Counted from the first letter of the stretch, positions 6,621 through 14,982 are shown. The stretch is DNA of 19,755 nt from JBDZVM01 sp040255675 (GCA_040255675.1 JBDZVM010000059.1:1-19755), one strand, 5' to 3'. Program-made: numbers and translations. Notes: generated by a model not told the origin, from the letters alone.

Positions 6621-7556
6621 TCAACCGTCGACCCCGACCGCGGGCAACCCGTAGAGGTGGTGCAGCTTGTCGAGAACCGCGGTAGCCAGCACCCAAGCGC
6701 CGTCGCCGGGGCGGCCGAACGCAATGTGAATGCCGTCGGGCGTACGCAAATCCGCGGTCGAACCGTCGGAAGCCTTAGTCGTGGCGAGGTATTCGCCTGA
6801 TGGCCCGGAGAACACTTGCCACGAAGGGAAATAGGTCACTTGTGCGAAGTTTTCTGCCAGCGCTTGGTATATCGCGTTGACGATCTGCATCGAGTGCGCG
6901 AAATCAGGATCGCGCATAATCGGCATGCCGACCCACAGCACGCGGCTGCCCGTAGCGGTGGCCTGTTGCATCAGCGCGGCGACGCGTTGGGCGTAAACAC
7001 TTTTCCAGGCGTCGGTGCCGAAATGGTAGTAAACACCGTGGTCGTAGAAGTTCTGGACGTCGTTCGCGCCAAGAAAAACAACGACAACCGCCGGTTTATA
7101 CGTGCTCACCAATTCATGAACGTGTTGCGGCCAGTTGTAGAACTCCTGATGCACGAGGCCGCTATCGCCCTTCGCGGCCGCGACTACTTTGATGTCGGCG
7201 TTTCCCGCAAGTACATCGCGAAGACCATACCCCAAATCCAGACCGAGAGAGTCGCCGACTTCCACGATCGTGACGGGAGTTGGCAAAGCGACAGTGGGCA
7301 AAGCCACAGTGGGCAAAGCGACAGGGTTACTAGCCGCGATGCTGGTCGGCGACGGCTCCGCGACCTCCGACGGCGCTGGATCGGTACCCGCACTCGAAGC
7401 GCCGGTGACGGCGACGCCGGACGTGGCCGCTGCCACCGCCGCCGGCGCGGCCCTATTCGTGCAACCGGTAGCCGCGAGCAAGCAGCCGGCGAGGAGCAGC
7501 ACGAAACACACGCGCACTGATCGGCTGGTTCGCACGCATTCAGTGACGCACGGCAA
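6621..7556 (-). CDS. SGNH-hydrolase lipoprotein (DUF459-like)
   Basis: Probably a surface-anchored esterase or deacylase. With the TTG start the product is 311 residues; GTG 7535 is an alternative that gives a cleaner signal peptide (MRTSRSVRV). Neither has a strong ribosome site. A hydrophobic segment (16-30) ends in two lipobox-like sites, LLAGC (Cys25) and AATGC (Cys32). A Pro/Ala/Ser-rich linker with three VALPT repeats (79-93) follows. The catalytic domain starts with EVGDSLG (Ser103 nucleophile), has KGDSGL (about 129-134), LGAND (Asn165) and ends with the DGIHI dyad (Asp274, His277), giving all four SGNH blocks. The substrate is unknown; O-acyl groups on cell-wall sugars are a reasonable guess. 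It lies 19-40 nt after the zinc-ribbon gene on the same strand, so the two may be co-transcribed. Confidence 0.82.
   Translation of the reverse strand: MPCVTECVRTSRSVRVCFVLLLAGCLLAATGCTNRAAPAAVAAATSGVAVTGASSAGTDPAPSEVAEPSPTSIAASNPVALPTVALPTVALPTPVTIVEVGDSLGLDLGYGLRDVLAGNADIKVVAAAKGDSGLVHQEFYNWPQHVHELVSTYKPAVVVVFLGANDVQNFYDHGVYYHFGTDAWKSVYAQRVAALMQQATATGSRVLWVGMPIMRDPDFAHSMQIVNAIYQALAENFAQVTYFPSWQVFSGPSGEYLATTKASDGSTADLRTPDGIHIAFGRPGDGAWVLATAVLDKLHHLYGLPAVGVDG
7282..7326. repeat. In-frame 15-bp tandem repeat in the lipoprotein linker
   Basis: Three near-identical 15-bp units (GGCAAAGCGACAGTG type, 7282-7296, 7297-7311, 7312-7326) encode VALPT three times in the stalk between the lipid anchor and the SGNH domain. 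Being a multiple of three, copy-number change would lengthen or shorten the stalk without breaking the frame. Confidence 0.85.
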
Positions 7557-7575
7557 ATGCCCCGGGTTGCATGTG

Positions 7576-7767
7576 TCAGTCGGCCGGATACGGTTCTCCG
7601 CACCTCGGGCACGCGGCTGGTCGCCCCCGCGCGCCAGCCGGCTGGTCAGGTATGGCGCCGCAGTTCGGGCAGATCAACCCCGCCCAACACGCCGGATCGC
7701 CTCCTACATCGGCTTCAGCGCGCGCGGATTGCGATGGCGGGAGCTCGTGACTTGGTTCGGCGTCCAT
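7576..7767 (-). CDS. Small zinc-ribbon protein
   Basis: A 63-residue protein of unknown function. It has two CxxC knuckles, CPNCG (33-37) and CPRCG (53-57), spaced as in a zinc ribbon, after a polar, probably flexible N-terminus; an extra Cys27 precedes them. I chose ATG 7767, with GGTGAG 4 nt upstream, rather than ATG 7779 or longer frames that lack a ribosome site. It is the first gene before the SGNH lipoprotein on the same strand. The tRNA-Arg gene is transcribed divergently from the other side. It could bind nucleic acid or protein; nothing here decides that. The conserved cysteine pattern is the main evidence that the ORF is real. Confidence 0.55.
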   Translation of the reverse strand: MDAEPSHELPPSQSARAEADVGGDPACWAGLICPNCGAIPDQPAGARGRPAACPRCGEPYPAD

Positions 7768-7859
7768 GCTTCTCACCATAACGGCGATCGGTCTCACCAC
7801 CGACCTCGATCGCACGGACGGCGGCAATGCTGTCGTAGTCTAGGACGACGTATCCGCCG

Positions 7860-7933
<74 letters not shown>

Positions 7934-8009
7934 CTTTCCGCGAATACGGCTACGGGCGGTGAACGCGTGGCAAACCCGCCGCCAACCTGCGGCTATGCCA
8001 ATCCGGATT

Positions 8010-8705
8010 TTACGAACCGCTAGTCCCGTCGCTGTCGGTCATCGAGCGCGCAAAACCACGCGAGGTCGGCGCCCGCACCCGCGAATCGGACGCCGCTACA
8101 GCGCCGTAGGCCGGACGACGCAGCGCAAGTGCCACAACCAGTGGCCAACACAGCGGAATCGCCGTACTCAGTCGCTCGGAAACGCCGAGGTGGTCGCCAA
8201 CCTGCGTTTCACAGATAGTCCAGCCCAAAAGCGCGATGAAAAGCACCGTCGCGGCTGTTGTGGCTCCTCTGCCCACCAGCAGCGCGTGCGGCGGTATTCG
8301 CAAGCGAGCAAAGACGGGCCAAACCGTAATGACGGTCGCACCGACAACGGTGAACGCGAGATGCCGCATGGTCAAACCGTGCGCGGGAACCGGGCTGGCG
8401 GCGAGTCCGATCCCGGCCAAACCCGCAATCACCAGTAGCAAACGCGCGAAGCTCCAAAGCGCGGTGAGCCCGAACGCGATGAGAATGTAACACCCGCCCA
8501 CCGCGAACAGGCCTGCTGTCATCACCCAGCGATCGTTCGCCGAAGCTCCCGCTAACACGCTGATCGTCTGTTTCGCGGGGCGATAGGCCGGCGGCTGCAA
8601 AGCACCAGCGATCGCCCATGCACAGACGAGCACAACGGGCGGCAACGCGGCCGACACAATGGGCCACCGCGTGGCAAGATCGGCGGATCTCACCATCGAC
8701 AGCAT
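8010..8705 (-). CDS. DUF998-family integral membrane protein
   Basis: A 231-residue protein with about six predicted membrane helices, in the cytoplasmic membrane. After the first helix comes QPPAYRPAKQTISVLAGASANDRWVM, the loop that marks DUF998 proteins (Pro-x-Tyr-x-Pro, Ile-Ser, then Trp-Val-Met). The family has no agreed function. Its C-terminus is a hydrophilic tail of about 30 residues. I chose ATG 8705 because GGGGGAG lies 6 nt upstream; the GTG at 8720 would place the start inside that ribosome site. It is on the same strand as the dehydrogenase operon but 132 bp beyond its stem-loop, so it is probably its own unit. Confidence 0.72.
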   Translation of the reverse strand: MLSMVRSADLATRWPIVSAALPPVVLVCAWAIAGALQPPAYRPAKQTISVLAGASANDRWVMTAGLFAVGGCYILIAFGLTALWSFARLLLVIAGLAGIGLAASPVPAHGLTMRHLAFTVVGATVITVWPVFARLRIPPHALLVGRGATTAATVLFIALLGWTICETQVGDHLGVSERLSTAIPLCWPLVVALALRRPAYGAVAASDSRVRAPTSRGFARSMTDSDGTSGS

Positions 8706-8809
8706 CGCGTTCTCCCCCACCGGTCGACCGCGTCGAATTACAGCCTCAACATCAATGCTATCCGGCGGTTCCGGCCGAACGTCGAAGTAGAGAGTGTTAT
8801 AACGCCGCG

Positions 8810-8842
8810 GTTAGCGATCGCCACCGTTGGGATCTCGCTAAC
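8810..8842 (-). terminator. Stem-loop at the end of the dehydrogenase operon
   Basis: GTTAGCGA (8810-8817) and TCGCTAAC (8835-8842) form a perfect 8-bp stem around a 17-nt loop and overlap the E2 stop codon. There is no following U-run, so it is either a weak terminator or an RNA-stabilising 3' hairpin. Confidence 0.4.
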
Positions 8843-10118
8843 TGTCGCCGGCCTCGGGCAAGCCGAGGTCTTCGACGAACGCGCCCTCTTCCAGCCTGCG
8901 TTTGATCGTGGTGAGGAAGCGAGCGGCCTCGGCGCCATCGATCAAACGATGATCGTAGGTGAGAGCGAAATAAGCCATCGATCTCACGGCGATGCTTTCG
9001 TCACCAGTCGCGCGATCCTTGATCACAACGGGCCTCTTGACCACTTCACCCGTGCCGACAATCGCAACCTGCGGCGGATTGATGATCGGAGTGTCGAAGA
9101 GCGCGCCCCTGCTGCCCGTGTTGGTGATTGTGAAGGTGCCGCCCGCGAGATCTTCGGCGCCGATCTTGTTGTCGCGTACTTGTCGGGCAAGCTCGGCAAT
9201 CTTTCGCGCGAGTCCAGCCAACGAAAGATCGCTGGCATGGCGGATCACCGGAACGAACAATCCGCGTTCGGTGTCGACAGCCACACCGAGATGCTCGACG
9301 GTGTGGTACAGCACTTGGCCACCGTCGATGTCGATTTGAGCATTGAGGGTCGGGTGCGCCTTCAACGCCTCCAAAGCGGCCTTCGCGAAAAACGGCAGAA
9401 ATGATAGTTTGACGCCTTCTCGCGCTTCGAAATGCGCCTTTGCGCGAGCCCTGAGCGTGGCCACACGACTCACATCGATTTCGACGACCGAAGTGAGTTG
9501 AGCGCTCGTGTGCAGCGAAGTCATCATGCGATCGGCGATGACCTTGCGAAGCCGGGTCAGCGGTTCTGCTCTGACGTCACTCGCGGCAAAAGTCGCGGAA
9601 CTTTGCTGCGATATCGGAGCGCTCTGCTGCGACCCCGGCGCGCCCTGCCGCAAGCCCGGCGAGACCGGTTGCCTCGACCGCGTGCTTACCGCCGAAGCTA
9701 CGTCGTCACGCGTGATGCGGCCGTTCGGTCCTGTCCCGTGCACCTCGCTCGCGTCGAGCCCGGCCTCTTCAAGGAGTTTGCGGATCAACGGCGAAGGCCT
9801 GCGTGGCCGCTGCTCGGCAACGGCCGCGCGCGGCTCCGGTAGCGCGGGCGCCGGGCTCGCCTTTGGCTCATCGACGGGCGTTGCAGTCGCCGTATCCGAC
9901 TCCGTCTCGAGCCAAGCGAGCGTGCTGCCGACCGCAACTGTGACGCCTTCGGAAACGACGATTTCACCGACCGACCCGCTGGCGGTCGACACAATCTCCG
10001 TGTCGACCTTATCGGTCGAGATTTCGAGAATTGGCTCGTCGATGGAGACGCTGTCGCCGACATCCTTCAGCCATCGCACGACAGTGCCTTCCGCAACCGT
10101 CTCGCCCAGTTGCGGCAT
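8838..10118 (-). CDS. Dihydrolipoamide acyltransferase, E2 of a 2-oxoacid dehydrogenase complex
   Basis: Transfers the acyl group made by E1 from its lipoyl arm to CoA. Reading from ATG 10118 gives 426 residues. The lipoyl domain (1-75) has the lipoylated Lys37 in EISTDKVDTEI. A Pro/Ala-rich linker, an E1/E3-binding domain (about 108-141, PSPLIRKLLEEAGLDASEV...NGRITRDDV) and a second linker with QQSAP-like repeats follow. The catalytic domain ends in YDHRLIDG (His390, Asp394). There is one lipoyl domain. The start is not certain: homologues usually have about six residues before MPQLGE, and the in-frame TTG at 10136 would supply them; GAGGA is 11 nt upstream of the ATG. Last gene of the operon after E1-alpha and E1-beta. 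The order and sequences resemble acetoin/pyruvate/branched-chain types; the substrate is not decided by sequence. E3 must come from elsewhere. Confidence 0.92.
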   Translation of the reverse strand: MPQLGETVAEGTVVRWLKDVGDSVSIDEPILEISTDKVDTEIVSTASGSVGEIVVSEGVTVAVGSTLAWLETESDTATATPVDEPKASPAPALPEPRAAVAEQRPRRPSPLIRKLLEEAGLDASEVHGTGPNGRITRDDVASAVSTRSRQPVSPGLRQGAPGSQQSAPISQQSSATFAASDVRAEPLTRLRKVIADRMMTSLHTSAQLTSVVEIDVSRVATLRARAKAHFEAREGVKLSFLPFFAKAALEALKAHPTLNAQIDIDGGQVLYHTVEHLGVAVDTERGLFVPVIRHASDLSLAGLARKIAELARQVRDNKIGAEDLAGGTFTITNTGSRGALFDTPIINPPQVAIVGTGEVVKRPVVIKDRATGDESIAVRSMAYFALTYDHRLIDGAEAARFLTTIKRRLEEGAFVEDLGLPEAGDS

Positions 10119-10170
10119 CGTAATCGCGGTCCTCAAGAGTGCACCACATCTTTCGAAGGCAATGCCGCTC

Positions 10171-11148
10171 TCATTCTTGTAGCGCTTTCTGCACAACCTC
10201 GGTAATACGGTCGACCGAAGGAATCGCCATATCTTCCAAGGCATCAGCCGACGGCAGCGGAATATGGGGCGTAGTGATGCGGACGATCGGACCGTCGAGG
10301 CTGTCGAAGCACTCCTCGGAAACTATCGACACGACTTCGGCGCCCCAGCCGCACAAACGGGGGTTTTCTTCCACCGTGAACAGACGGCCGGTCTTGCTTA
10401 CCTCGGCCAGAATCGTTTGCGTGTCGAGCGGCACGAGGCTACGAACGTCGACAACCGTGGCGTCGATGCCATTCGCGGCCAGTTGCTCTGCCGCCGCGAG
10501 CGCCCTCGGCACCATGTTAGCGAGCGCGACTATCGTGGCGTCACTGCCCGAACGCAGCACTTTCGCGGTGCCTAGCTTGTCGACGATCTCTCCATCGGGC
10601 ACCTCGCCTTTGCTGGCGTAGAGCGCCTTGTGCTCGCAGAACACAACCGGGTCGTCGTCACGTACCGCGGCGGCAAGCAGTCCGACCACGTCGGCAGGGG
10701 TCGCCGGCGCGACGACCTTCAGGCCGGGGATCATCATCGCCCAGTTCTCGATCGACTGAGAGTGCTGAGCTCCGAACCGCAAGCCGCCGCCGTTCCCGGC
10801 ACGAATGACAAGCGGGAAAGACACTTGGCCGTCTGTCATGTAGCGACTCTTGGCGATCTGGTTTGCGACGATATCCCAGCAGACCGCGAAGAAGTCGGCG
10901 AACATAACCTCCGCAATGGGACGCAAGCCCGTCATGGCCGCGCCCATAGTGGCCCCCAAGATTGCCTGTTCCGAGATAGGCGTATCACGCACCCGCTTCG
11001 GCCCAAATTTGTCGAACAGGCCAACCGTTGCCTTGAAAACGCCGCCCGCGGCACCGACATCCTCGCCGATGAGCACGACGGATTCGTCGCGCTCCATCTC
11101 CTGCGCGATCGCCCGTGCAACGGCTTCGCGGTAGGTCAGTTCCGCCAT
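10171..11148 (-). CDS. 2-oxoacid dehydrogenase E1 component, beta subunit
   Basis: Pairs with the alpha subunit to form the thiamine-diphosphate-dependent E1 that decarboxylates a 2-oxo acid and acylates E2. The 325-residue product has the family blocks LIGEDVGAAGGVFKAT, RVRDTPISEQAILGAT, ADFFAVCWDIVANQIAK, LRFGAQHSQSIENWAMMIPGLKVV and VDVRSLVPLDTQTI. In the HSQS block many homologues have AH-IPGLK where this has MM-IPGLK. ATG 11148 has GGAGG 7 nt upstream and overlaps the alpha-subunit stop by 13 bp, so translation is probably coupled. Best general match is the acetoin/pyruvate dehydrogenase beta group; the true 2-oxo acid is unknown. Confidence 0.93.
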   Translation of the reverse strand: MAELTYREAVARAIAQEMERDESVVLIGEDVGAAGGVFKATVGLFDKFGPKRVRDTPISEQAILGATMGAAMTGLRPIAEVMFADFFAVCWDIVANQIAKSRYMTDGQVSFPLVIRAGNGGGLRFGAQHSQSIENWAMMIPGLKVVAPATPADVVGLLAAAVRDDDPVVFCEHKALYASKGEVPDGEIVDKLGTAKVLRSGSDATIVALANMVPRALAAAEQLAANGIDATVVDVRSLVPLDTQTILAEVSKTGRLFTVEENPRLCGWGAEVVSIVSEECFDSLDGPIVRITTPHIPLPSADALEDMAIPSVDRITEVVQKALQE

Positions 11149-12203
11149 GCCGAACCTCCGTCTGCCCACACATTGGTCAACAACCGCTCGGCACCCGAAG
11201 GCGGTGACGCCTTCGCCTCTTCGGTAGCCGAATCCACCTCTGCCTGAGCCGCGGCGTCGATCGCATCGAGCTCAGCTTCCGCAACTCCAGCGGCGACAAG
11301 CCTTGACCGGTACAAGACCACGGGATCGTATGCCGTCCAGGCTTCGACCTCGTCTTTCGGCCGATATTTGCCCGGATCAGCGCGTGAATGTCCGCCATGG
11401 CGATAGGTGATCGCCTCTATCAACGACGGCCCCCCGCCCTGACGGGCGCGTTCCAGCGCCTCACGTGCCGTGAGGTAGACGGCGTCCGCGTCGTTGCCGT
11501 TGATGACGACGCCCTCTAGCCCGTAGGCACCAGCACGATCTGCCGCGGGCCTGGGCACAGCGGTCACACTATCGATGGCCGTGTATTCCATGTAAAAGTT
11601 GTTCTCGCACACGAAAACCACTGGAAGTTTCCAGACTGCCGCGAGGTTCAACGCCTCGTGAAACGCACCGATGTTGGTCGCGCCGTCGCCGAAGAACGCG
11701 ACCGCAACACGGTCCTCGCCACGGTAAACCGCCGACCACGCCGCGCCCAAGGCGATCGTTAGATGCGCACCTACGATGGCGTACGAGCCCATCACGCCTC
11801 GCTCGACGTCGGTGAGGTGCATCGAGCCGCCCTTGCCTGACAGTAGGCCGCATTCGCGGCCCAGTAATTCGCCCATGACGCCGGTCATCGACGCACCGCG
11901 CGCCAAAGTGTGCGCGTGGCCGCGGTAGGTTGCGAACGTGTAGTCACGGGGTTGCATCGCCTGTCCAAAACCGGCGGCGATGGCCTCCATGCCGAGCGAA
12001 AGATGACTCGTGCCCTTCACGAGACTCTGCATGAATAGGTCGTACGCTCGCTTTTCGAATCGGCGCATGCGTACCTGGTCGCGATAGAGCGTCAGCGCGA
12101 CATCAGGGGCAACAGTGCCGCTCGGCTGATAGAGCGACGCGGGATCAAGTCCTGGCGGGGCGGTGAGTTCGGCGTCGGCCTGGTTTTTTACGGACACTGC
12201 CAT
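11136..12203 (-). CDS. 2-oxoacid dehydrogenase E1 component, alpha subunit
   Basis: Thiamine-diphosphate-binding subunit of E1. The 355-residue product shows the ThDP motif from GDGATN (172-177) to ENN (200-202), HLSLGMEA (67-74), TYRGHAHTLARG (92-103), GLLSGKGGSMHLTD (119-132) and YRHGGHSRADPGKYRPKDE near the C-terminus. These resemble acetoin and pyruvate dehydrogenase alpha subunits. The N-terminal 35 residues are a variable extension. ATG 12203 has GAGGAGG 9 nt upstream. It starts 14 nt after the M24-like gene stop and overlaps the beta subunit, which puts both in one transcript with the M24 protein. That linkage suggests the complex acts on a product of that protein rather than in central metabolism (inference). 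Confidence 0.93.
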   Translation of the reverse strand: MAVSVKNQADAELTAPPGLDPASLYQPSGTVAPDVALTLYRDQVRMRRFEKRAYDLFMQSLVKGTSHLSLGMEAIAAGFGQAMQPRDYTFATYRGHAHTLARGASMTGVMGELLGRECGLLSGKGGSMHLTDVERGVMGSYAIVGAHLTIALGAAWSAVYRGEDRVAVAFFGDGATNIGAFHEALNLAAVWKLPVVFVCENNFYMEYTAIDSVTAVPRPAADRAGAYGLEGVVINGNDADAVYLTAREALERARQGGGPSLIEAITYRHGGHSRADPGKYRPKDEVEAWTAYDPVVLYRSRLVAAGVAEAELDAIDAAAQAEVDSATEEAKASPPSGAERLLTNVWADGGSAWRN

Positions 12204-12217
12204 TGTGTGAAACCTCC

Positions 12218-13576
12218 TCAGCCTTGTGCCGCTGCGGGAACGACGAGGTTATTGAGGTGTGACTGGGTCTCGCGCAGCGTCGGCAACTCGCCGCCCACCG
12301 CGATGTAGCGCCGGCCAGAGATCAGAAGCTCTTCGGCCGGGAATCGGGTGATGACCTCGCAACCGTCGGCCGTGACGACGACTTCTTCCTCGATCCTCGC
12401 CGCCGACCAGCCATCTTTCGCCGGCCAGTACGTTTCGAGCGCGAAGACCATGCCCTCTTCAAGTACCTCGGGATGGTCGAACGAGGTCATACGGCTAAAG
12501 ATTGGGCGCTCCCAGATCGACAATCCCACGCCGTGCCCGTACTGCAAGCCGAAGGCCGCTTCTTCATTGGCGAAGCCAAACTCGGTAGCGGCGGGCCACT
12601 GCGCGCAGATGTCGGCCGTCGTCGCACCGGGCCGTACCAGCGCAATCGCCCGATCAATGAACTCTCGGCATCTTATATACGCGTCGCGTTGCGCCGCCGA
12701 CGCGCTCCCCACCGCGAACGTGCGGTAGTAACAGGTTCGGTAGCCGTTGAAGCTGTGGAGGATGTCGAAAAACGCGGGGTCTCCCGGCCGAAGAATGCGG
12801 TCGCTGTAGACGTGTGGATGCGGCGAGCAACGCTCCCCCGAAATGGCATTCACGCCTTCGACGTGTTCCGAGCCAAGGTCGTAGAGCACTTTGCTAACTA
12901 GGCCGACGCATTCATTCTCGCGCACGCCCGGCCGCAGGAACTCGTAGAGTTGGTCGTACGCCGCGTCGACCATCGCTGCCGCGGTGCTCAGAAGCGAGAT
13001 TTCATCCCCTGTCTTGATGCGGCGCGCCTGCAAGAACACTTGCTGCCCGTCGACGACCGAGATTCCGAGCTTCTGCAGCGCGAACAGCACAGGCATTTCG
13101 ATCATGTCGACACCGAGTGGCTCGCCGGTGAGACCGGCTTCCGCCAGTTCGGCGTAAACCTTCGCCGCTACGTCCTCGGCACGGCCGGCGGCCGGGGCTA
13201 TGGCGCCGCGCAGCGTAGAAAGGCCGGCACGTGAGCCATTCTTCGGAGCTCGGCCATCTGCCGATGGATCTGTCGAGGAGTAGTCGAGCCATGGGCAATA
13301 AAGCTGATGGTGGCGTGCGGCAGAACCGAAGTCCCACACGATCGGGGATCCGTTACGAGTCAGCAACGCAAACCGGATCATCTTGTCCATGGCCCATGTA
13401 CCGATGTGGGTTGCGGTCATGTACCGGATGTTGTGGAAGTCGAAGGTCAATAGCGCACCGAGATCAGAACGGTCGAGTTCTCGCTGCAGCTTCGACAGTC
13501 GGTCGTTTCTTAGCCGATCGAAGTCGACGCGCTGTTCCCAATCCACGGCGTTCAAGCCGTAGGTATGGATTCCCAT
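12218..13576 (-). CDS. M24-fold ('pita-bread') hydrolase or lyase with an atypical metal site
   Basis: A 452-residue protein of the Xaa-Pro peptidase/creatinase superfamily. Residues 1-185 form a creatinase-like N-terminal domain (FDFHNIRYMTATHIGTW, IVWDFGSAARHHQLYCPW). Residues 190-430 are the catalytic fold (ARRIKTGDEISLLSTAA...). Against E. coli PepP the metal ligands are: first Asp = Asp271 (FFDI), second Asp = Cys282 (GYRTCYYRTF for GYxxDxTRTF), His = His348 (GHGVGL), Glu = Glu381 (ALETYW), Glu = Glu396 (ARIEEEV). The pocket histidine of peptidases is Trp355 (SIWERP). So it is unlikely to be a normal aminopeptidase. The M24 fold also includes creatinase, ectoine hydrolase and the DMSP lyase DddP, none of which matches clearly. 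ATG 13576 has AAGGGG 6 nt upstream. First gene of the operon with E1 and E2; its 5' leader is about 250 nt. Confidence 0.82.
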   Translation of the reverse strand: MGIHTYGLNAVDWEQRVDFDRLRNDRLSKLQRELDRSDLGALLTFDFHNIRYMTATHIGTWAMDKMIRFALLTRNGSPIVWDFGSAARHHQLYCPWLDYSSTDPSADGRAPKNGSRAGLSTLRGAIAPAAGRAEDVAAKVYAELAEAGLTGEPLGVDMIEMPVLFALQKLGISVVDGQQVFLQARRIKTGDEISLLSTAAAMVDAAYDQLYEFLRPGVRENECVGLVSKVLYDLGSEHVEGVNAISGERCSPHPHVYSDRILRPGDPAFFDILHSFNGYRTCYYRTFAVGSASAAQRDAYIRCREFIDRAIALVRPGATTADICAQWPAATEFGFANEEAAFGLQYGHGVGLSIWERPIFSRMTSFDHPEVLEEGMVFALETYWPAKDGWSAARIEEEVVVTADGCEVITRFPAEELLISGRRYIAVGGELPTLRETQSHLNNLVVPAAAQG

Positions 13577-14069
13577 TTGATTCCCCTTCAGCCACGCACT
13601 ATGGCGGCAGTCACGCGACACGGTGCGACCACCGCTGCGACATCGATTCGACAACGCGCCGGATGAGGCGCTCTTCGGTTTCGGGAAGGGGTTACGGCCT
13701 TGCGACAACTGGCAGCAGCATCGCAAGACGACGCGGACTCGAAGCCTAAGTGCTTTTCCGCGCCGCGAGCGCCGCATGCCGACTGGCTTTCACGATGCGC
13801 CACGACGGTCTCCGTTCCCGAGGACTCGCCTAACGTTAAGTGTTACTCCTAGTATCTGTCAACGGTTACTGAACGGCGGAACTTCAAACGGCGCAAGCCG
13901 GTACACACGTTGCGCAGCAACATCGGTGCGCGCCAAAGGTGCGGCGAATTCGCCATTCGGCAAGCAATCTTCAGGCAAGATTCCAGCTGGGGACGGTCAG
14001 CGAGCAGCTCATAGCGCGCGCAGGCGCACGCCGCTCCCGCAGCGGCCCCGGTGTTCAGTTGTGGTGCGC
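13577..14069. other. Intergenic region with a long 5' leader
   Basis: The 493 bp between the M24-like ATG and the regulator stop hold the promoter above and about 250 nt of transcribed leader. I find no convincing gene on either strand here and do not recognise a known riboswitch. A short perfect hairpin GCCGCT-cccgc-AGCGGC (14030-14046) lies just downstream of the regulator gene and may help end its transcript, but it has no U-run. Confidence 0.5.
13833..13862 (-). promoter_or_regulatory. Predicted promoter of the M24/dehydrogenase operon
   Basis: On the minus strand a perfect -35 TTGACA (13862-13857) and a -10 TAACGT (13838-13833, TAnnnT type) are separated by 18 bp. The start of transcription would fall near 13826, about 250 nt before the M24-like ATG. 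The spacer holds an 11-bp interrupted palindrome TACT-CCT-AGTA (13844-13854), a good place for a repressor to sit. Confidence 0.6.
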
Positions 14070-14858
14070 TCAGATCAATGCCGGCAGATGGTTGGATGCT
14101 GGATCAGGCGGCGTTGTCACACGATCGTCACCTTTGCGGGCGACCACGACCCACACGGCGACGCACGGCTCGGAATACGGATTCGATAAACGATGCGGTG
14201 TCATCGAATCGAAATTCAGCGAGTCGCCGGGCCCCAAGTTGTATAGCTCGAATCCCACCTGGACGTCGATTCTGCCGCTAATGACGTGGCCGTATTCGCG
14301 ACCGCCATGGCGCATCAACGCGTCGTCCGGACATGACGAGCTGCCCGGCGAGTACGTGACGTATAAGAAGTCGACGAAGGGATCGTCGTCGTGAGTGAGA
14401 CGCTCCCACGTCACGCCTGACAGCTTTATTGTCGGCCGGCCTTGCGCGCGAAGCAGAGGCACGGCGACCCGCGGCCATGTGGCAACGCTGTCGGTGCCCC
14501 AAGGCACCTGCAATGCGGGGCTTTCGACGAAAGCCCCGGACGGCGCCGGCAAATGGGCGCGATCAGGCTCCTCGCCCATAACCTCGTCGAGCGACAACCC
14601 TAGCTCGTTGACAAGCGAGTACAACGTTCCGACCGACGGGCTCGCCTTGCCTGTCTCGACTTGAGACACAAAGCTCGGCGAAACGCTGATGCGCCGCGCA
14701 ATTTCACGTACGGAAAGGCCGCGGGCCTCTCGCGCCTTACGCAAGCGAGGACCGACTTGATCCATGTTTTGCTTGCGATCGGCGGTACTCGAACCGTTCG
14801 CCCGCCGCCTCGTCGCCGAGGCCCCGCGTTTGCCCGCCGCACCTGTTGGTGGTGCCAT
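14070..14858 (-). CDS. XRE-type regulator with C-terminal cupin sensor domain
   Basis: A 262-residue transcription factor. Residues 1-30 are a basic, low-complexity tail. Residues 37-92 are an XRE helix-turn-helix (LRKAREARGLSVREIARRI, then VSPSFVSQVETGKASPSV). Residues 165-240 are a small cupin barrel (VTYSPGSSS, HGGREYGHVISGRIDVQVG, LGPGDSLNFDSMTPHRL). This architecture is common in regulators of amine, amino-acid and osmolyte catabolism, where the cupin binds the inducer. I chose ATG 14858, with GGAGG 8 nt upstream, rather than ATG 14903, which has none. It lies between the transporter-bicupin operon and the M24/dehydrogenase operon, on the same strand, so it most likely controls one or both. 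The ligand is unknown. Confidence 0.9.
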   Translation of the reverse strand: MAPPTGAAGKRGASATRRRANGSSTADRKQNMDQVGPRLRKAREARGLSVREIARRISVSPSFVSQVETGKASPSVGTLYSLVNELGLSLDEVMGEEPDRAHLPAPSGAFVESPALQVPWGTDSVATWPRVAVPLLRAQGRPTIKLSGVTWERLTHDDDPFVDFLYVTYSPGSSSCPDDALMRHGGREYGHVISGRIDVQVGFELYNLGPGDSLNFDSMTPHRLSNPYSEPCVAVWVVVARKGDDRVTTPPDPASNHLPALI

Positions 14859-14976
14859 CGCCAAAGCCTCCGTTTCTCCATCAGCACGGGCCTGGGCGCG
14901 CATGCCCTACGACCGCCCGCTCCTGAACCTGCCGTACGCGCTCGAGGCGACAGCCGGTGACCCGCAAGCGTGAACC

Positions 14977-14982
14977 ATTATC
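14977..14982 (-). promoter_or_regulatory. Possible -10 element of the regulator gene
   Basis: GATAAT on the minus strand, one base from TATAAT, about 119 nt before the regulator ATG, within TGTACGATAATGG. No good -35 is found at the expected distance, so this is tentative. Confidence 0.3.

Noticed and set aside
5453..6800. Two long overlapping plus-strand ORFs (410 and 446 residues)
   Set aside because: They run antisense through ssb, the repeats and the leader peptide, have Arg/Pro/Ala-rich products without motifs, and end inside the SGNH gene.
13577..13830. Known riboswitch (for example glycine) in the M24 operon leader
   Set aside because: I could not find the conserved core bases of a known class; only the unusual leader length is supported.
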